Shown here: positions 17,541 through 26,663 of the stretch, one piece after another
How the letters are laid out: each line of letters opens with the position of its first letter
Numbering within the stretch: the first letter of the stretch is position 1
From: Candidatus Sumerlaeota bacterium
GTDB taxonomy: Bacteria; Sumerlaeota; Sumerlaeia; JADFCW01
Assembly: GCA_017161705.1 (NCBI GenBank)
Contig: JADFCW010000013.1
Coordinates: 1-43,118, forward strand
DNA length: 43,118 nt
Reading direction: 5' to 3'
Notes under the pieces: model-generated
Databases searched by the model: none
What the model was told of the DNA's origin: nothing
What the model saw: only the letters and a program-made list of their open reading frames with translations
Position numbers and translations under genes: made by a program

Positions 17541-18716
17541 ATGATGAAAACAACACGCACCCCTCGCAGGCTCTTCGCTCGGCTGGCTGTTTTTCTGGCC
17601 ATTGCCGGGGCGGGCGCCGCGCTTGCGCAGGAAGCCGACGAGGAGGAAATTGTCACCGAGGTTCCCGTCCGCGTGGGCAAAATCGTCCGCGCCACGCTGC
17701 ATGGTTACGTCCTGGCTTACGGGAAGGTGGAATTGGAGCCTCCCAGCCCCGGCCGGCCTCCGGCCACGGCGCGGATCGCAACGCCGGTAGCGGGCATTAT
17801 CGCCGAGGCGAGATGCTCGGAAGGACAGCAGGTCGCCAAGGGCGACATCTTGTTTCGGCTCGACAGCCGAGTGGCCGACGTGGCTGTCGAGAAAGCGCAA
17901 AAGGCAGTGGAGTTTGCCGAACAGAATCTGGCGCGGCAGAAAAAACTCCAGCAAGTGGAGGGGACATCGAAAAAGCTTTACGAAGAAACCGAGCAGCAAC
18001 TCCATGCCGCCCGGGCCGATTTGGCCGCCGCGCAAATGCAGCGGGAATTGCTGACCATCCGCGCCCCGCTGGCTGGAACGATTATGCGAGTCAACGTCAA
18101 TCCGGGAGAGGCCGTGGACTTGACGTCAGTGCTTGCCGAGTTGACCGATTTGGACCGCCTGGTAGTGACCGCAGAGATTCCAAGCCGTGAACTGCCGCTG
18201 CTGAAAATCGGCCAGCGGGTGGAGTTCACCACGGGCACGTCTCCGGTGCAGCGCGCAGCCGCGGCCGCTCCTGCCGATTCCTCTTCGGCCAGCACAAGCC
18301 CGCTCGCCCGCGCGGAGGCCAAACCCTCGCCCTCGGCAGGTTCCCCCCGCGTGGGCTCTTTGGTTTTCATCCGTCCCCAAATAGATCCGCAAACAGACAC
18401 CGTCCAGGTGCGTGCATCGGTGCCCGCCGGTTCCGGATTGCGGCTCGGTCAATTCGTGAGAATCCGTATCTGCTACGAAGAGCGGAAAGACCGTCTCGCC
18501 GTACCCAAAGAAAGCCTCGTGACCGATGCCGCCAGCAGCACGTTGATCGCGATCGTCGAAGGAGACAAAGCGGTAAAAAAGCCTGTCAAGGTAGGGCTGC
18601 GCGAGGACAATCTGGTCGAAATCGAAGGCGAAGGGCTCGCAGAGGGAATGACGATAGTGACTGAAGGCGCCTACGGTCTTCCCGCTGAAACCAAAATTCG
18701 TGTGATCGGCCAATAG
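17541..18716 (+). CDS. RND efflux periplasmic adaptor (HlyD/MFP family)
   Basis: From the ATG at 17541 (after GGGAGTC) the product has 391 residues, with an N-terminal signal peptide ending near 'GAALAQEADEEE'. It carries the split lipoyl domain ('VAGIIAEARCSEGQQVAKGDILFRLDS' and 'IRAPLAGTIMRVNVNPGEAV') around a helical hairpin ('VEKAQKAVEFAEQNLARQKKL'), then a beta-barrel and a membrane-proximal domain ('VPKESLV'). It would link the inner-membrane pump to the TolC protein. An odd feature is a low-complexity Ala/Ser/Pro stretch, about residues 235-270, inside the barrel region. The pump gene starts 5 nt downstream. Confidence 0.92.
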   Translation: MMKTTRTPRRLFARLAVFLAIAGAGAALAQEADEEEIVTEVPVRVGKIVRATLHGYVLAYGKVELEPPSPGRPPATARIATPVAGIIAEARCSEGQQVAKGDILFRLDSRVADVAVEKAQKAVEFAEQNLARQKKLQQVEGTSKKLYEETEQQLHAARADLAAAQMQRELLTIRAPLAGTIMRVNVNPGEAVDLTSVLAELTDLDRLVVTAEIPSRELPLLKIGQRVEFTTGTSPVQRAAAAAPADSSSASTSPLARAEAKPSPSAGSPRVGSLVFIRPQIDPQTDTVQVRASVPAGSGLRLGQFVRIRICYEERKDRLAVPKESLVTDAASSTLIAIVEGDKAVKKPVKVGLREDNLVEIEGEGLAEGMTIVTEGAYGLPAETKIRVIGQ

Positions 18717-18721
18717 AGACC

Positions 18722-21700
18722 ATGATGACACAATCTCGTTTGGGGCGGTTTGCCACACGCCATGCGATCGCTATAACCTTTATTAGTTTTGCTCTGTGCG
18801 CGGGCGGCGTCTATTCCGTCTTCCACATCCCCTCGTCGGTTTTCCCTCAGACCAATTTCCCGCGCGTGGTCATTCTCGTGGATAACGGCGTCATGCCGGC
18901 CGACGAAATGATGGCCACGATCACCCGGCCCATCGAAGAGGCGATGAAGGATATTCCCGGCGTGACGACCATCCGCACGGCTACCGGCCGAGGCTCGGCC
19001 GAGGTGAATGTGTTTTTCACTTGGAAGGTGGACATGATCCAATCCGAGTTGTATGTGCTGAGCCGTCTGGCGCAGATTCGCAGCACTCTGCCCGCCCCTG
19101 CTTCCACGCGCGTGTTCCGTCTGACCTTCTCGGCTTTTCCGATTATTGGCGTCAGTTTGACCAGCCAATCCCGCGATATCACGCACTTGTGGGAAGTCGC
19201 CCGCTACAATCTCAAGCTGCGTTTTCTGCGCATTCCCGGCGTCGCCCGCGTGGATCTTGTGGGCGGACGCACGCCTGAATACCATGTCATCGTGGACCCG
19301 CTCCGGCTGGCAGCGGCGAATTTGACTTTGCAGGAAGTCAACGATGCACTGCTCAAGAACAACTTGATCGCGCCCACAGGGATGAACGAGGAAAACCACA
19401 CCCTGTATCTGACCGTCGTGGATGGTCGTGTGCACACGATCGAAGATATCGAGAATCTGACCGTATCCGTGGTGAACGGACACCCCGTCCACGTGCGCGA
19501 CTTTGCGCGCGTTCAGCGCGGCCCCGAACCGGTGTTCAATGTGGTCACTGCCGACGGCGAAGATGCCGTCCTGCTCAACATTCGCAGCCAGCCCGACGGC
19601 AGCACGCTGGACATTGCAAAGCACCTTCGCGCGGAGTTGGCGGCGTTGAAGCATGAACTCCCGCCTGACATGAAACTGGCTTTTTTCTACGACCAGTCGG
19701 TGATCGTTCGCGAGTCCGTCAAGAGCGTTTGGGAAGCGATTCTGTTCGGCCTGCTCTTGTCGGTTTTCATCCTGTTGTTTTTTTTGAAACGCATCGGCAC
19801 CACGCTGGTGGCAATCACCGTTATTCCCGTGACGGTCCTGGTCACTTTGGTGGCCATGAAATTGATGGGCATGAGTTTTAACTTGATGACCCTTGGAGGA
19901 ATCGCCGCTGCCATCGGTCTAATCATTGACGACGCCATCGTCGTGGTCGAGGCAATCCACACGAAACTGATGCAGGGAGAGGACCGGCTTCAGGCTGTCC
20001 AGGAAGCGATCGGGGAGATTTTCCGCCCGCTGGTGGGCTCGACTTTGACGCCTGTTGTGGTGTTCATCCCTCTGGCCTTTCTCGAAGGCATCACAGGAGT
20101 ATTTTTTCGGGCGTTGGCGTTGACCATGGTGGTTTCGTTGTTGACCTCGTTGGTGCTAGCCGTGACCCTGACGCCTTCGCTGGCCGCCTGGCTGGTTCGT
20201 GCGCGCCCGACGGAGCGTTCCCGTGGCCATGCCGAAGAGGGCGGTTTCATCCTGCGGGTCGTAGTTCGGCTGTATGAAATCGCCGTTCGGGTGGCGTTGC
20301 GTCTGCGCTGGCTGACCCTTCTGGCCTGCTTGGTTGTGTTGTGGGCGGGCTATCGGCTCTACGGCCGTCTGGAGAGCGAGTTCCTCCCGCCCATGGACGA
20401 GGGCGGATTTGTGATTGATTACAAGACTCCGCCCGGAACCAGCCTAGCCGAAACCCACCGCCAGTTGCTTCATGCCGAGGAAATCCTCTGCGCGGTTCCG
20501 GAGGTGGAAAGCTATTCGCGCCGAACCGGTGCGCGGCTGGCCCTGGCCATCGCCGAACCCCATACCGGCGACTTTCTGGTGAAGCTCAAGCCCGATCGCA
20601 AACGAAAAACCCAGGAAGTCATCTCCGAGCTTCGCGCCCGATTCAATGCGACCGTTCCCGGCGCTTCGTGGGAATTTCCAGGAATCCTCGGCGACCTCAT
20701 CGGCGACCTGATGTGGGCGCCTAAGCCGATCGAGGTGAAAATCTTTTCTACCGACATAGACTTTCTCAAACGCAAGGCCCCCGAAATCGAAGCGGCGATC
20801 AAGAAGGTGCCCGGCGTCGTGGATACTTTCGACGGCCTGGTCTATGCCGGCCCCTCGATCCGCTTACGGGTGCGCACACTCGATGCCCAGCGCTTTGGGC
20901 TTACGGCCGACGATATCGCTGCAGCCGTCAACACCGCGATGCTGGGTCAGACCGCCTCGACGGTGCTCGAAGGCGACCGCGTGGTCAGCATTCGCGTTCT
21001 GGCCGATCCGGCTTATACCAACGAGGTGGTCGCGCTGCGCGATCTCCCGCTCCGTGTTCCGGGCGGTGGAATTATCAAGTTGGCGCAAGTCGTGGACTTT
21101 GTCGAAGAACCGGGGCAATTGGAATTACGCCGCGAGGACTTGCGCCAGGACGTGGCGGTTACGGCCCGATTGGAAGGACGCGACCTCGGCAGCGCCATGG
21201 CGGAAATCAAAGCAATTCTGGCCAAAGATAAATCGCTTCCGCCGGGAACGCTGGAGTTCGGCGGCCTTTACCAGCAGCAACAAGAGTCCTTTCGCAATTT
21301 GCTGGTGGTGCTGATTATGGCAATTGTGCTGGTCTTTACCGTCCTGCTGGTTGAGTTTCGCTCCTTCTATCAACCTATTGCCATTGTATTCGGAGCTGTT
21401 CTGGCCCTGTTCGGAACGATTCTGGCCCTGTATGTTACCCATACCTCCCTGAATGTAGTTTCCTTCCTTGGAGCGATCATCGGCGTCGGCATTGTGGCCA
21501 AGAACGGCATCCTGATGCTCGACTATGTGGATCATCTTTGCGCAGAAGGAATGGACGTTCGCGAGGCCTTGGTGCGTTCCGGCCGCAGGCGGCTCCGTCC
21601 GGTGCTCATGACCTCGATGGCCGCCGCTTTGGGCATGTTGCCGCTGGCTTACGGAATTGGGTCGGGCGCCGATATGCTGCGGCCGCTGGCCATCGCGGTC

Positions 21701-21817
21701 ATCGGGGCACTGTGTATCTCGGTGCTTCTTTCGCTGGTGGCCACACCAACGGTTTATCTCGTGCTGCTGCACCTGGGGAAAACAAAAACCCCAACGACCG
21801 ACTCGCCGTCCAGCTGA
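18722..21817 (+). CDS. RND-family inner membrane efflux transporter
   Basis: The 1031-residue protein has the duplicated RND architecture: an N-terminal membrane helix, a large periplasmic porter loop, helices 2-6, a second periplasmic loop and helices 8-12. The proton-relay pair is present in 'GLIIDDAIVVVEAI' (Asp403-Asp404), and the C-terminal half has 'GIVAKNGILMLDYVDHL' and 'LRPVLMTSMAAALGMLPLAYG'. It would export drugs or other amphiphiles using the proton gradient with the adjacent adaptor and TolC lipoprotein. This differs from metal pumps mainly by lacking an obvious CusA-type methionine cluster, but the substrate is not predictable. Operon order tolC-hlyD-acrB with tight spacing. Confidence 0.95.
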   Translation: MMTQSRLGRFATRHAIAITFISFALCAGGVYSVFHIPSSVFPQTNFPRVVILVDNGVMPADEMMATITRPIEEAMKDIPGVTTIRTATGRGSAEVNVFFTWKVDMIQSELYVLSRLAQIRSTLPAPASTRVFRLTFSAFPIIGVSLTSQSRDITHLWEVARYNLKLRFLRIPGVARVDLVGGRTPEYHVIVDPLRLAAANLTLQEVNDALLKNNLIAPTGMNEENHTLYLTVVDGRVHTIEDIENLTVSVVNGHPVHVRDFARVQRGPEPVFNVVTADGEDAVLLNIRSQPDGSTLDIAKHLRAELAALKHELPPDMKLAFFYDQSVIVRESVKSVWEAILFGLLLSVFILLFFLKRIGTTLVAITVIPVTVLVTLVAMKLMGMSFNLMTLGGIAAAIGLIIDDAIVVVEAIHTKLMQGEDRLQAVQEAIGEIFRPLVGSTLTPVVVFIPLAFLEGITGVFFRALALTMVVSLLTSLVLAVTLTPSLAAWLVRARPTERSRGHAEEGGFILRVVVRLYEIAVRVALRLRWLTLLACLVVLWAGYRLYGRLESEFLPPMDEGGFVIDYKTPPGTSLAETHRQLLHAEEILCAVPEVESYSRRTGARLALAIAEPHTGDFLVKLKPDRKRKTQEVISELRARFNATVPGASWEFPGILGDLIGDLMWAPKPIEVKIFSTDIDFLKRKAPEIEAAIKKVPGVVDTFDGLVYAGPSIRLRVRTLDAQRFGLTADDIAAAVNTAMLGQTASTVLEGDRVVSIRVLADPAYTNEVVALRDLPLRVPGGGIIKLAQVVDFVEEPGQLELRREDLRQDVAVTARLEGRDLGSAMAEIKAILAKDKSLPPGTLEFGGLYQQQQESFRNLLVVLIMAIVLVFTVLLVEFRSFYQPIAIVFGAVLALFGTILALYVTHTSLNVVSFLGAIIGVGIVAKNGILMLDYVDHLCAEGMDVREALVRSGRRRLRPVLMTSMAAALGMLPLAYGIGSGADMLRPLAIAVIGALCISVLLSLVATPTVYLVLLHLGKTKTPTTDSPSS

Positions 21818-21837
21818 CAGCAATTCGCCTGTTCCCC

Positions 21838-21875
21838 CATCCGGGCGGCACCTTGGCGTGGATTTTGCCCGGATG
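21838..21875. other. 9-bp perfect inverted repeat after the RND gene
   Basis: CATCCGGGC (21838-21846) is repeated inverted as GCCCGGATG (21867-21875) with a 20-nt loop, 20 nt after the RND stop codon. No T-run follows, so it is not a standard terminator. It may stabilise the transcript end or act on the downstream gene. Confidence 0.4.
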
Positions 21876-21986
21876 ATTCCAAATCCTTACCTACGTTGGC
21901 TTAATCATGTTTGCGCTTCCGGGACTCGACCTCAGGCCATCAGGCAAAACGCCATCGTATTCATAATTAAAAATGAAGGGGCAGCG

Positions 21987-23102
21987 ATGAAACGTCGCAA
22001 GATCCTTTGCACACTGGGCGGCGGACTGGGTGCGGTTGCAGTGCGCGGACGGTCAGGATTAACCGCGTCCAGTGGAGGAACGCCATCCACGGCGACGGAT
22101 TCCGATTTCCAATTCAGTTGGAGCGAAACCCGATCATCCATAGGCATCGCAGATTTTTCCTTTCAACTTCGCCATGCCGCCGAACGCAAGCAGCCAGCCT
22201 CCGAGCGACTATCTAACCCGGTTAATTTTCTGGAGCACTGCCGTCGGTTGGGCGCGGGCGGCGTTCAAATCTCTATTCCCGCGGGCGATGAGGCGTATCT
22301 TGCAAAACTCCGCCGTCAGGCCGAAGCCTGCGGCCTGTTTATCGAGGCCTCGGGGAGTTTGCCCCGAACCGACTCCGATGTAGCTAGCTTCGAGGCGGCG
22401 GTTCGGGCGGCCAAATCCGCCGGGGCAGCCGTCATGCGCATTCCCATCGGCGGCCGGCGCTATGAGCAATTTGACAGCGCCCAGGGCTATCGTACGTTTG
22501 CCCAACGGGCGGACGACTCGCTCGCGCGGGCCGCGCCGGTTGCCGAGCGCCACCGCCTGCGGCTGGCCATCGAGAATCACAAGGATTTCCGTGTGCCCGA
22601 AATGCTGGCTATGCTAAAGCGGATAGGCAGCGAGTGGGTGGGCGTGTGCGTGGACACAGGCAACAGCATCGCCTTGCTCGAAGACCCGATGGAGGTCGTG
22701 CGGGCGTATGCGCCGCTGGCTTATTCCGTGCATCTCAAAGACATCGCCGTTTGCGAAGATGAGGAGGGATTTCTTCTGGACGATGTTCCCTTGGGCGACG
22801 GCTTTCTGGATTTGGCTGGAATGATCGAGACCTTGCGCCGCGCGCACCCGGAGATTCGGTTCTGCCTGGAAGGGGTAACGCGCGACCCGCTCAAGGTGCC
22901 GTGTCTGACGGAAAAATACTGGGCGACGATGGCGGACGTTTCGGGAGCCGAACTGGCAAGGACGCTTCGGCTGGTACGCTCGAGGGCAGCCAGGATGCCC
23001 GACCCGCCGGTCAGCCGCCTACCGTTGGAAAAGCAACTGCAACTCGAAGAAGAGAATGTGAAGCGAAGCCTCGCCTACGCCCGCGAGAAGCTGAAACTGT
23101 AA
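21987..23102 (+). CDS. Exported sugar phosphate isomerase/epimerase-like TIM-barrel protein
   Basis: From ATG 21987 (after GAAGGGGC) the product has 371 residues. A short basic, hydrophobic N-terminus 'MKRRKILCTLGGGLGAVAV' suggests export or membrane anchoring, though there is no clean twin-arginine motif. The body is a xylose-isomerase-like (AP endonuclease 2) TIM barrel: 'FLEHCRRLGAGGVQI', 'LRLAIENHKDF' with a likely metal-binding Glu, 'GVCVDTGNSIALLEDP' with Asp, 'YSVHLKDI' with His, and 'FCLEGV'. These positions match the divalent metal ligands in the family. The C-terminus ends in a charged helix 'LEEENVKRSLAYAREKLKL'. Such proteins act on sugars or sugar acids; the substrate is unknown. 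Confidence 0.8.
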   Translation: MKRRKILCTLGGGLGAVAVRGRSGLTASSGGTPSTATDSDFQFSWSETRSSIGIADFSFQLRHAAERKQPASERLSNPVNFLEHCRRLGAGGVQISIPAGDEAYLAKLRRQAEACGLFIEASGSLPRTDSDVASFEAAVRAAKSAGAAVMRIPIGGRRYEQFDSAQGYRTFAQRADDSLARAAPVAERHRLRLAIENHKDFRVPEMLAMLKRIGSEWVGVCVDTGNSIALLEDPMEVVRAYAPLAYSVHLKDIAVCEDEEGFLLDDVPLGDGFLDLAGMIETLRRAHPEIRFCLEGVTRDPLKVPCLTEKYWATMADVSGAELARTLRLVRSRAARMPDPPVSRLPLEKQLQLEEENVKRSLAYAREKLKL

Positions 23103-23190
23103 GTCGGCCTGGGTAGACCAGGATAAAGAGATCTCCTGTATCTGGAACGATAGAAGTCCGGGAGCCGTTCGTGCGGAAAATTGATTCGAC

Positions 23191-23493
23191 CTATTCCTTG
23201 GAATGCGAAGCGTGATCGGAGACGGTAGAATGCATCTTGATGATGCGGCCCGGTTTGAAGGTAATCACCGACCGAGGAGGGATGGGATATTCCTTTTTGT
23301 TTTTGGGATTGCGGCCGATTCGGGGTTTGCGGGTTTTGATCTGGAATACGCCAAAATCGCGAATCTCCAGCCGCCGGTCGCGTACAATCACTTCTTTGAG
23401 CGCCTCGATAATCTGATCCACCACGCGCAGGGCGTCCTTGTCCTTCCAATTCATTTCTTTGGCAATCCGGCGAACGATATGGGCTTTGATCAT
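23191..23493 (-). CDS. HU/IHF-family DNA-binding protein
   Basis: The 100-residue protein reads 'MIKAHIVRRIAKEMNWKDKDALRVVDQIIEALKEVI', then 'LEIRDFGVFQIKTRKPRIGRNPKNKKEY', then 'VITFKPGRIIK'. This matches the HU/IHF fold: two helices, then beta arms with the RxGRNP DNA-intercalation motif. It would bend and compact DNA in the nucleoid. Compared with classic HU (about 90 residues) it has a short C-terminal tail 'MHSTVSDHASHSKE'. The start at 23493 has a GGAGG ribosome-binding site; the longer ORF in the track is not real. It lies 107 nt downstream of the radical SAM gene on the same strand. Confidence 0.93.
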   Translation of the reverse strand: MIKAHIVRRIAKEMNWKDKDALRVVDQIIEALKEVIVRDRRLEIRDFGVFQIKTRKPRIGRNPKNKKEYPIPPRSVITFKPGRIIKMHSTVSDHASHSKE

Positions 23494-23600
23494 GATTCGG
23501 CCTCCGTGCTCCCGCGTTCTCGTAAACAAGCGTGGTAGAATACGTTCCCGGGCAACGCAAGTCTTTTTTGCGATACCGGCAATCTGCGCGAGATCGTCTC

Positions 23601-25160
23601 TTACGTAGCCGCTGCGGTTGTCGTTTTGGGCGTCGTTTGGCGCCGGTAGTATTCGGCGATTTCCCGCATGATGGGCGTCTTGTGAACCCCCCACGCGCAG
23701 ACGGAGACGTGCTTGACCTCGCCGTCGTTGGGATCCACGTAGGCAAAAGCGGCGGGGCAGCGTTCGAGGCGGTGCGTTTCAAGATTGTAGCTGTCCTCGA
23801 ACGGAAGAATCACGATCTGCATTTCGGCCTGGATGGCGCTGCGGCGGGCGAACACTTTCGGGCGGCCCAGCAGAAGGTCCACTGCCGCCAACAGGCCGTG
23901 TTTCCATTTGCCCAGTCCCTTGCCCTTGATGATTCGGCTTTTGTAGAGATGGCGGTTGAGGATTCGGAAGAGCGAGACGACGGCGCGCAACCGCATGACG
24001 TCGTTTTTCAACCGCAGCCGGGTCCACAGCCGCCCCCAGAACGTCCTGTCCATGTTGGCTTCGGCGGCGGCCAGACGCTTCTCGGCGTTGACCATATCCT
24101 GGGCAAAGGCATAGAGTGAGCCGCGCACAAAGTAGTTGAAAGGCAGGAGCCGCTCGCCGTCGGAAAAGAGCATATACATGCTTTCGCAATTGGGATGGGC
24201 GCCGAAAAACGGCAATGGCTTGACGCTGAGGTATTTCAGCATCGTTCGCAATTGCCCAAACAAGCCCGCCGGCAAGAACTCGATTGTCTGGCCGGGGAAC
24301 TGCTGCTCGACCAGGTCTTCGACCATCTCCGTGTTGATGCGCTCGACCTGGATGTTGAACTCGTCGGTCCGCCAGTTGTGCGCCAGCGGCATAAAATAAA
24401 TGGCACGGACGTACTTGATGCGCTTGTGGGCAAATTCCAGAAGGCGCGCCACGTCCTTTTCGTTGTAGCCGACGGCAATCAGCGACATGAGGACCACTTT
24501 GGCGCCGCCGGGGAATTTGCCGATGTTGTCGAGCGCCTGGATCTTGGTCGCCAGTACTTTGTCGGTGCCGCGAAATGCGCGATATACCTCGGGATTGTCG
24601 TTGTCATAGGCGAAGCAAATCGTCGCCCGGGTTTCCAACACCTTCCGGCAGTATTCTTCGTCGGCCAGCGCCAGGCCGTTGGTCACGATCCGGGGGGCGA
24701 GGCCGTAGGACTTGGCCAGGCGGACGATCTCGAGCAGGTCCTTGCGGACGGTCGGTTCGCCTCCGAACAGCTGCAGATGCGGCTTGGGATTGTATTGGGA
24801 AATGTGGCGGAAAATCTTGTCGAAGTATTCGATCGGCGGCTCAAACAGAAACCCCATGCTGGGCGTGTTGTTGATGCAGCAGGGACAGTTGAGGTTGCAC
24901 CGGTTGGTCAGGTCCACGAAGACCACGTTGGGGGTTTTGGGAATGGGGCAATGGGTGCAATCCATCCGGCAGCCGATGTACTGCGGCACGATGTCGAGCA
25001 CGGCTTTGGCGCGATAGCGGCGGGCGTTCGAGGAAATCAACGATTCATGAGTGCCACAGCTGGGGCATTCTTTGATCAGATAGACCTTGTTGTCCCGATC
25101 CATGGGGTGGACCGGAACCAGTTTGCCGCACGAGTTGCAAAAGCCCAAATTCTTATTCAC
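23601..25160 (-). CDS. Radical SAM enzyme with N-terminal zinc ribbon (MJ0619/Tes-like architecture)
   Basis: The 519-residue protein has four Cys in a zinc-ribbon-like start (C8, C11, C32, C35), a second Cys cluster 'IGCRMDCTHCP' (C64, C68, C71), and the radical SAM motif CxxxCxxC at C88, C92, C95 in 'TNRCNLNCPCC'. A SAM-binding 'LFGGEPT' follows. The order zinc ribbon, GCxxDCxxCP, then TNRCNLxCPxC is the layout of the MJ0619/tetraether-synthase-like radical SAM family. Members methylate pterins or couple lipid chains; that function here is inference. It contains several further Cys in the C-terminal half that could bind an auxiliary cluster. Start ATG 25160. Confidence 0.82.
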   Translation of the reverse strand: MNKNLGFCNSCGKLVPVHPMDRDNKVYLIKECPSCGTHESLISSNARRYRAKAVLDIVPQYIGCRMDCTHCPIPKTPNVVFVDLTNRCNLNCPCCINNTPSMGFLFEPPIEYFDKIFRHISQYNPKPHLQLFGGEPTVRKDLLEIVRLAKSYGLAPRIVTNGLALADEEYCRKVLETRATICFAYDNDNPEVYRAFRGTDKVLATKIQALDNIGKFPGGAKVVLMSLIAVGYNEKDVARLLEFAHKRIKYVRAIYFMPLAHNWRTDEFNIQVERINTEMVEDLVEQQFPGQTIEFLPAGLFGQLRTMLKYLSVKPLPFFGAHPNCESMYMLFSDGERLLPFNYFVRGSLYAFAQDMVNAEKRLAAAEANMDRTFWGRLWTRLRLKNDVMRLRAVVSLFRILNRHLYKSRIIKGKGLGKWKHGLLAAVDLLLGRPKVFARRSAIQAEMQIVILPFEDSYNLETHRLERCPAAFAYVDPNDGEVKHVSVCAWGVHKTPIMREIAEYYRRQTTPKTTTAAAT

Positions 25161-25444
25161 AGAAAACCCTCTTGATCAAAATGCCTTACAACACGATAAA
25201 ACCTTTAGTCGAGTTGGGTTGACGGGTAAAGGGAAAAGTCAATGAGCGGGCAACCTTGATGGGGCATTGCCCAAACAGGAGCGAAGATTTCAATAATCGG
25301 CGGAATGCCCGCCGCTGGGACGGCTGCGAAAACCTGTTGCCAGAGACTACTCTCTTATGCTTGGTAGTTATCACGATGTCGGCAAGAGGGAAGTCCATGT
25401 TTTTCCCGGGTTTTCAATCGTGATTTTGTTGGGAGGCTTGAACG

Positions 25445-26254
25445 GTGGGCGAACCAAAGGATATTCTGGACGAAGCCTATGAACTATACGACGCGGCGCA
25501 CGTCGAAGAGGCGCTCGAACTGGTGCGGCCTCTTTTGTCGCGCCAAGGCACTCTCAGCCACGAGAACCGCCTGAGCCTGCTCCGCCTGGTCGGGCGGTGT
25601 TCTCTGGAAATCGGCGATTACGAGCGCGCGCGTCAGGCCTTCGATACGGCGGCGCGAATCGCCGCCGATCTCGACCGCCTCGATCTGGCCATTTCGATGT
25701 TTTATCTCTGCCAGTTCGACGAGGCGGAGATGATTCTGGAAACGCTGCCGATGTATCCGGAAATCGAGGGCGAGATTTACTGGTATCGGGGCTTGCTGGC
25801 CGAGCGCCGCGGCGATTTCGAGCGCGCCGACAGCCTGTTCAAGCGCGCCGCACGACTCGACAGCAAGCGCTTTGTCGCCCCGGTCCGGATGGACGAAAAC
25901 GAAGTGCGCGATGTCTACGATGCCGTGCTGGAGGAGTTCCCGCCCGAAATGCGCAACATCGCCCAGGAGGTCCCTGTCCTCGTGGAAGATTTGCCCAGCG
26001 ACGAACTGCTCGAATCGGCGGGCGGGAGACTTCACCCGCTGATCCTCGGTCTCTACGAAGGGACGCCTCTGGATGAGAAATCATCTATGACCCCGTCGCC
26101 GGAAACCGACCGGATCATTCTCTTTCGACGGAATATTGCCAAAATCTCGCACAGCCGCGAAGATATGCGCCGCGAACTGCGCCAGACTCTGATCCACGAA
26201 ATCGGCCATCACTTCGGCCTCGATGACGAGGAACTGGAAGAGCGCGGTTTTTAG
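25445..26254 (+). CDS. TPR-zincin metallopeptidase fusion
   Basis: The GTG start at 25445 follows GGGAGG. The 269-residue product has an N-terminal half of tandem helical hairpins ('AYELYDAAHVEEALELVRPLL', 'GDYERARQAFDTAARIA', 'GDFERADSLFKRAARLD'), which are TPR-like, up to about residue 145. The C-terminal half matches the minimal zincin family PF06262/DUF1025: 'VLEEFPPEMRNIAQEVPVLVEDLPS', 'LGLYEGTPL', 'IILFRRNI', and the catalytic HEIGHHFG at 251-258, ending 'DDEELEERGF'. The usual family member is only about 120-140 residues with no TPR part, so this is a fusion. It is probably a cytoplasmic peptidase with a protein-binding arm; target unknown. Confidence 0.87.
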   Translation: MGEPKDILDEAYELYDAAHVEEALELVRPLLSRQGTLSHENRLSLLRLVGRCSLEIGDYERARQAFDTAARIAADLDRLDLAISMFYLCQFDEAEMILETLPMYPEIEGEIYWYRGLLAERRGDFERADSLFKRAARLDSKRFVAPVRMDENEVRDVYDAVLEEFPPEMRNIAQEVPVLVEDLPSDELLESAGGRLHPLILGLYEGTPLDEKSSMTPSPETDRIILFRRNIAKISHSREDMRRELRQTLIHEIGHHFGLDDEELEERGF

Positions 26255-26330
26255 ACTCTTTCATCAAGACCTCTATCCGTTTTCGGAGATCTTTCTAGTT
26301 CTGGCAGGAGGCAAGTTGGGTTCTTTAGTG

Positions 26331-26610
26331 TAGGCATCTTGATGGAGCATTCCGTGTTTTGTTATGCCTGCAGGCTGTGTTTGGTGCGTTGAAACTTGTC
26401 GGGGGAAGGCGGCAGCCCTGCTGCCGCAGTCCAAAGTGCGATATCACGGCAACAATTTTGGAGTGCGGCAGCCATGCTGCCGCTTTTGCAGTATCGGCTC
26501 ATCGCAAGACGAACTATTGCTCTCTCTCTTTTACGGCCGCCTGAAACTCTTTCATCTCGAGATGTAGCCATCTAGGGAAGATCTTTTTGGTTGCGGCCGC
26601 AAGCCGCGTT
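26331..26610 (+). repeat. Dispersed REP-like palindromic element, copy B
   Basis: This copy fills most of the spacer between the convergent zincin and alanine dehydrogenase genes. Its first arm is GGCGGCAGCCCTGCTGCCGC followed by AGTCCAAAG; after about 25 nt it has TTTTGGAGT and GCGGCAGCCATGCTGCCGC. Matches to copy A continue on both sides (GAAACTTGTCGGG; CTCATCGCAAGACGA; CTCTCTTTTACGGCCGCCT; GAAGATCTTTTTGGTTGCGG). The start block 'CTTGATGGAGCAT' is shared with copy C. Confidence 0.88.
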
Positions 26611-26663
26611 AGAAGGCAACCTGTTCCCTGCCGCCCATCTTGGCCATTTAGCTCCCGGTTTTT

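Noticed and set aside
23108-23122. CCTGG-GTAGA-CCAGG hairpin between the isomerase and HU genes
   Set aside because: A 5-bp stem with no T-run is too weak to call a terminator.
24195-25175. 326-residue plus-strand ORF opposite the radical SAM gene
   Set aside because: The minus strand carries the CxxxCxxC enzyme; the plus frame has no coherent features.
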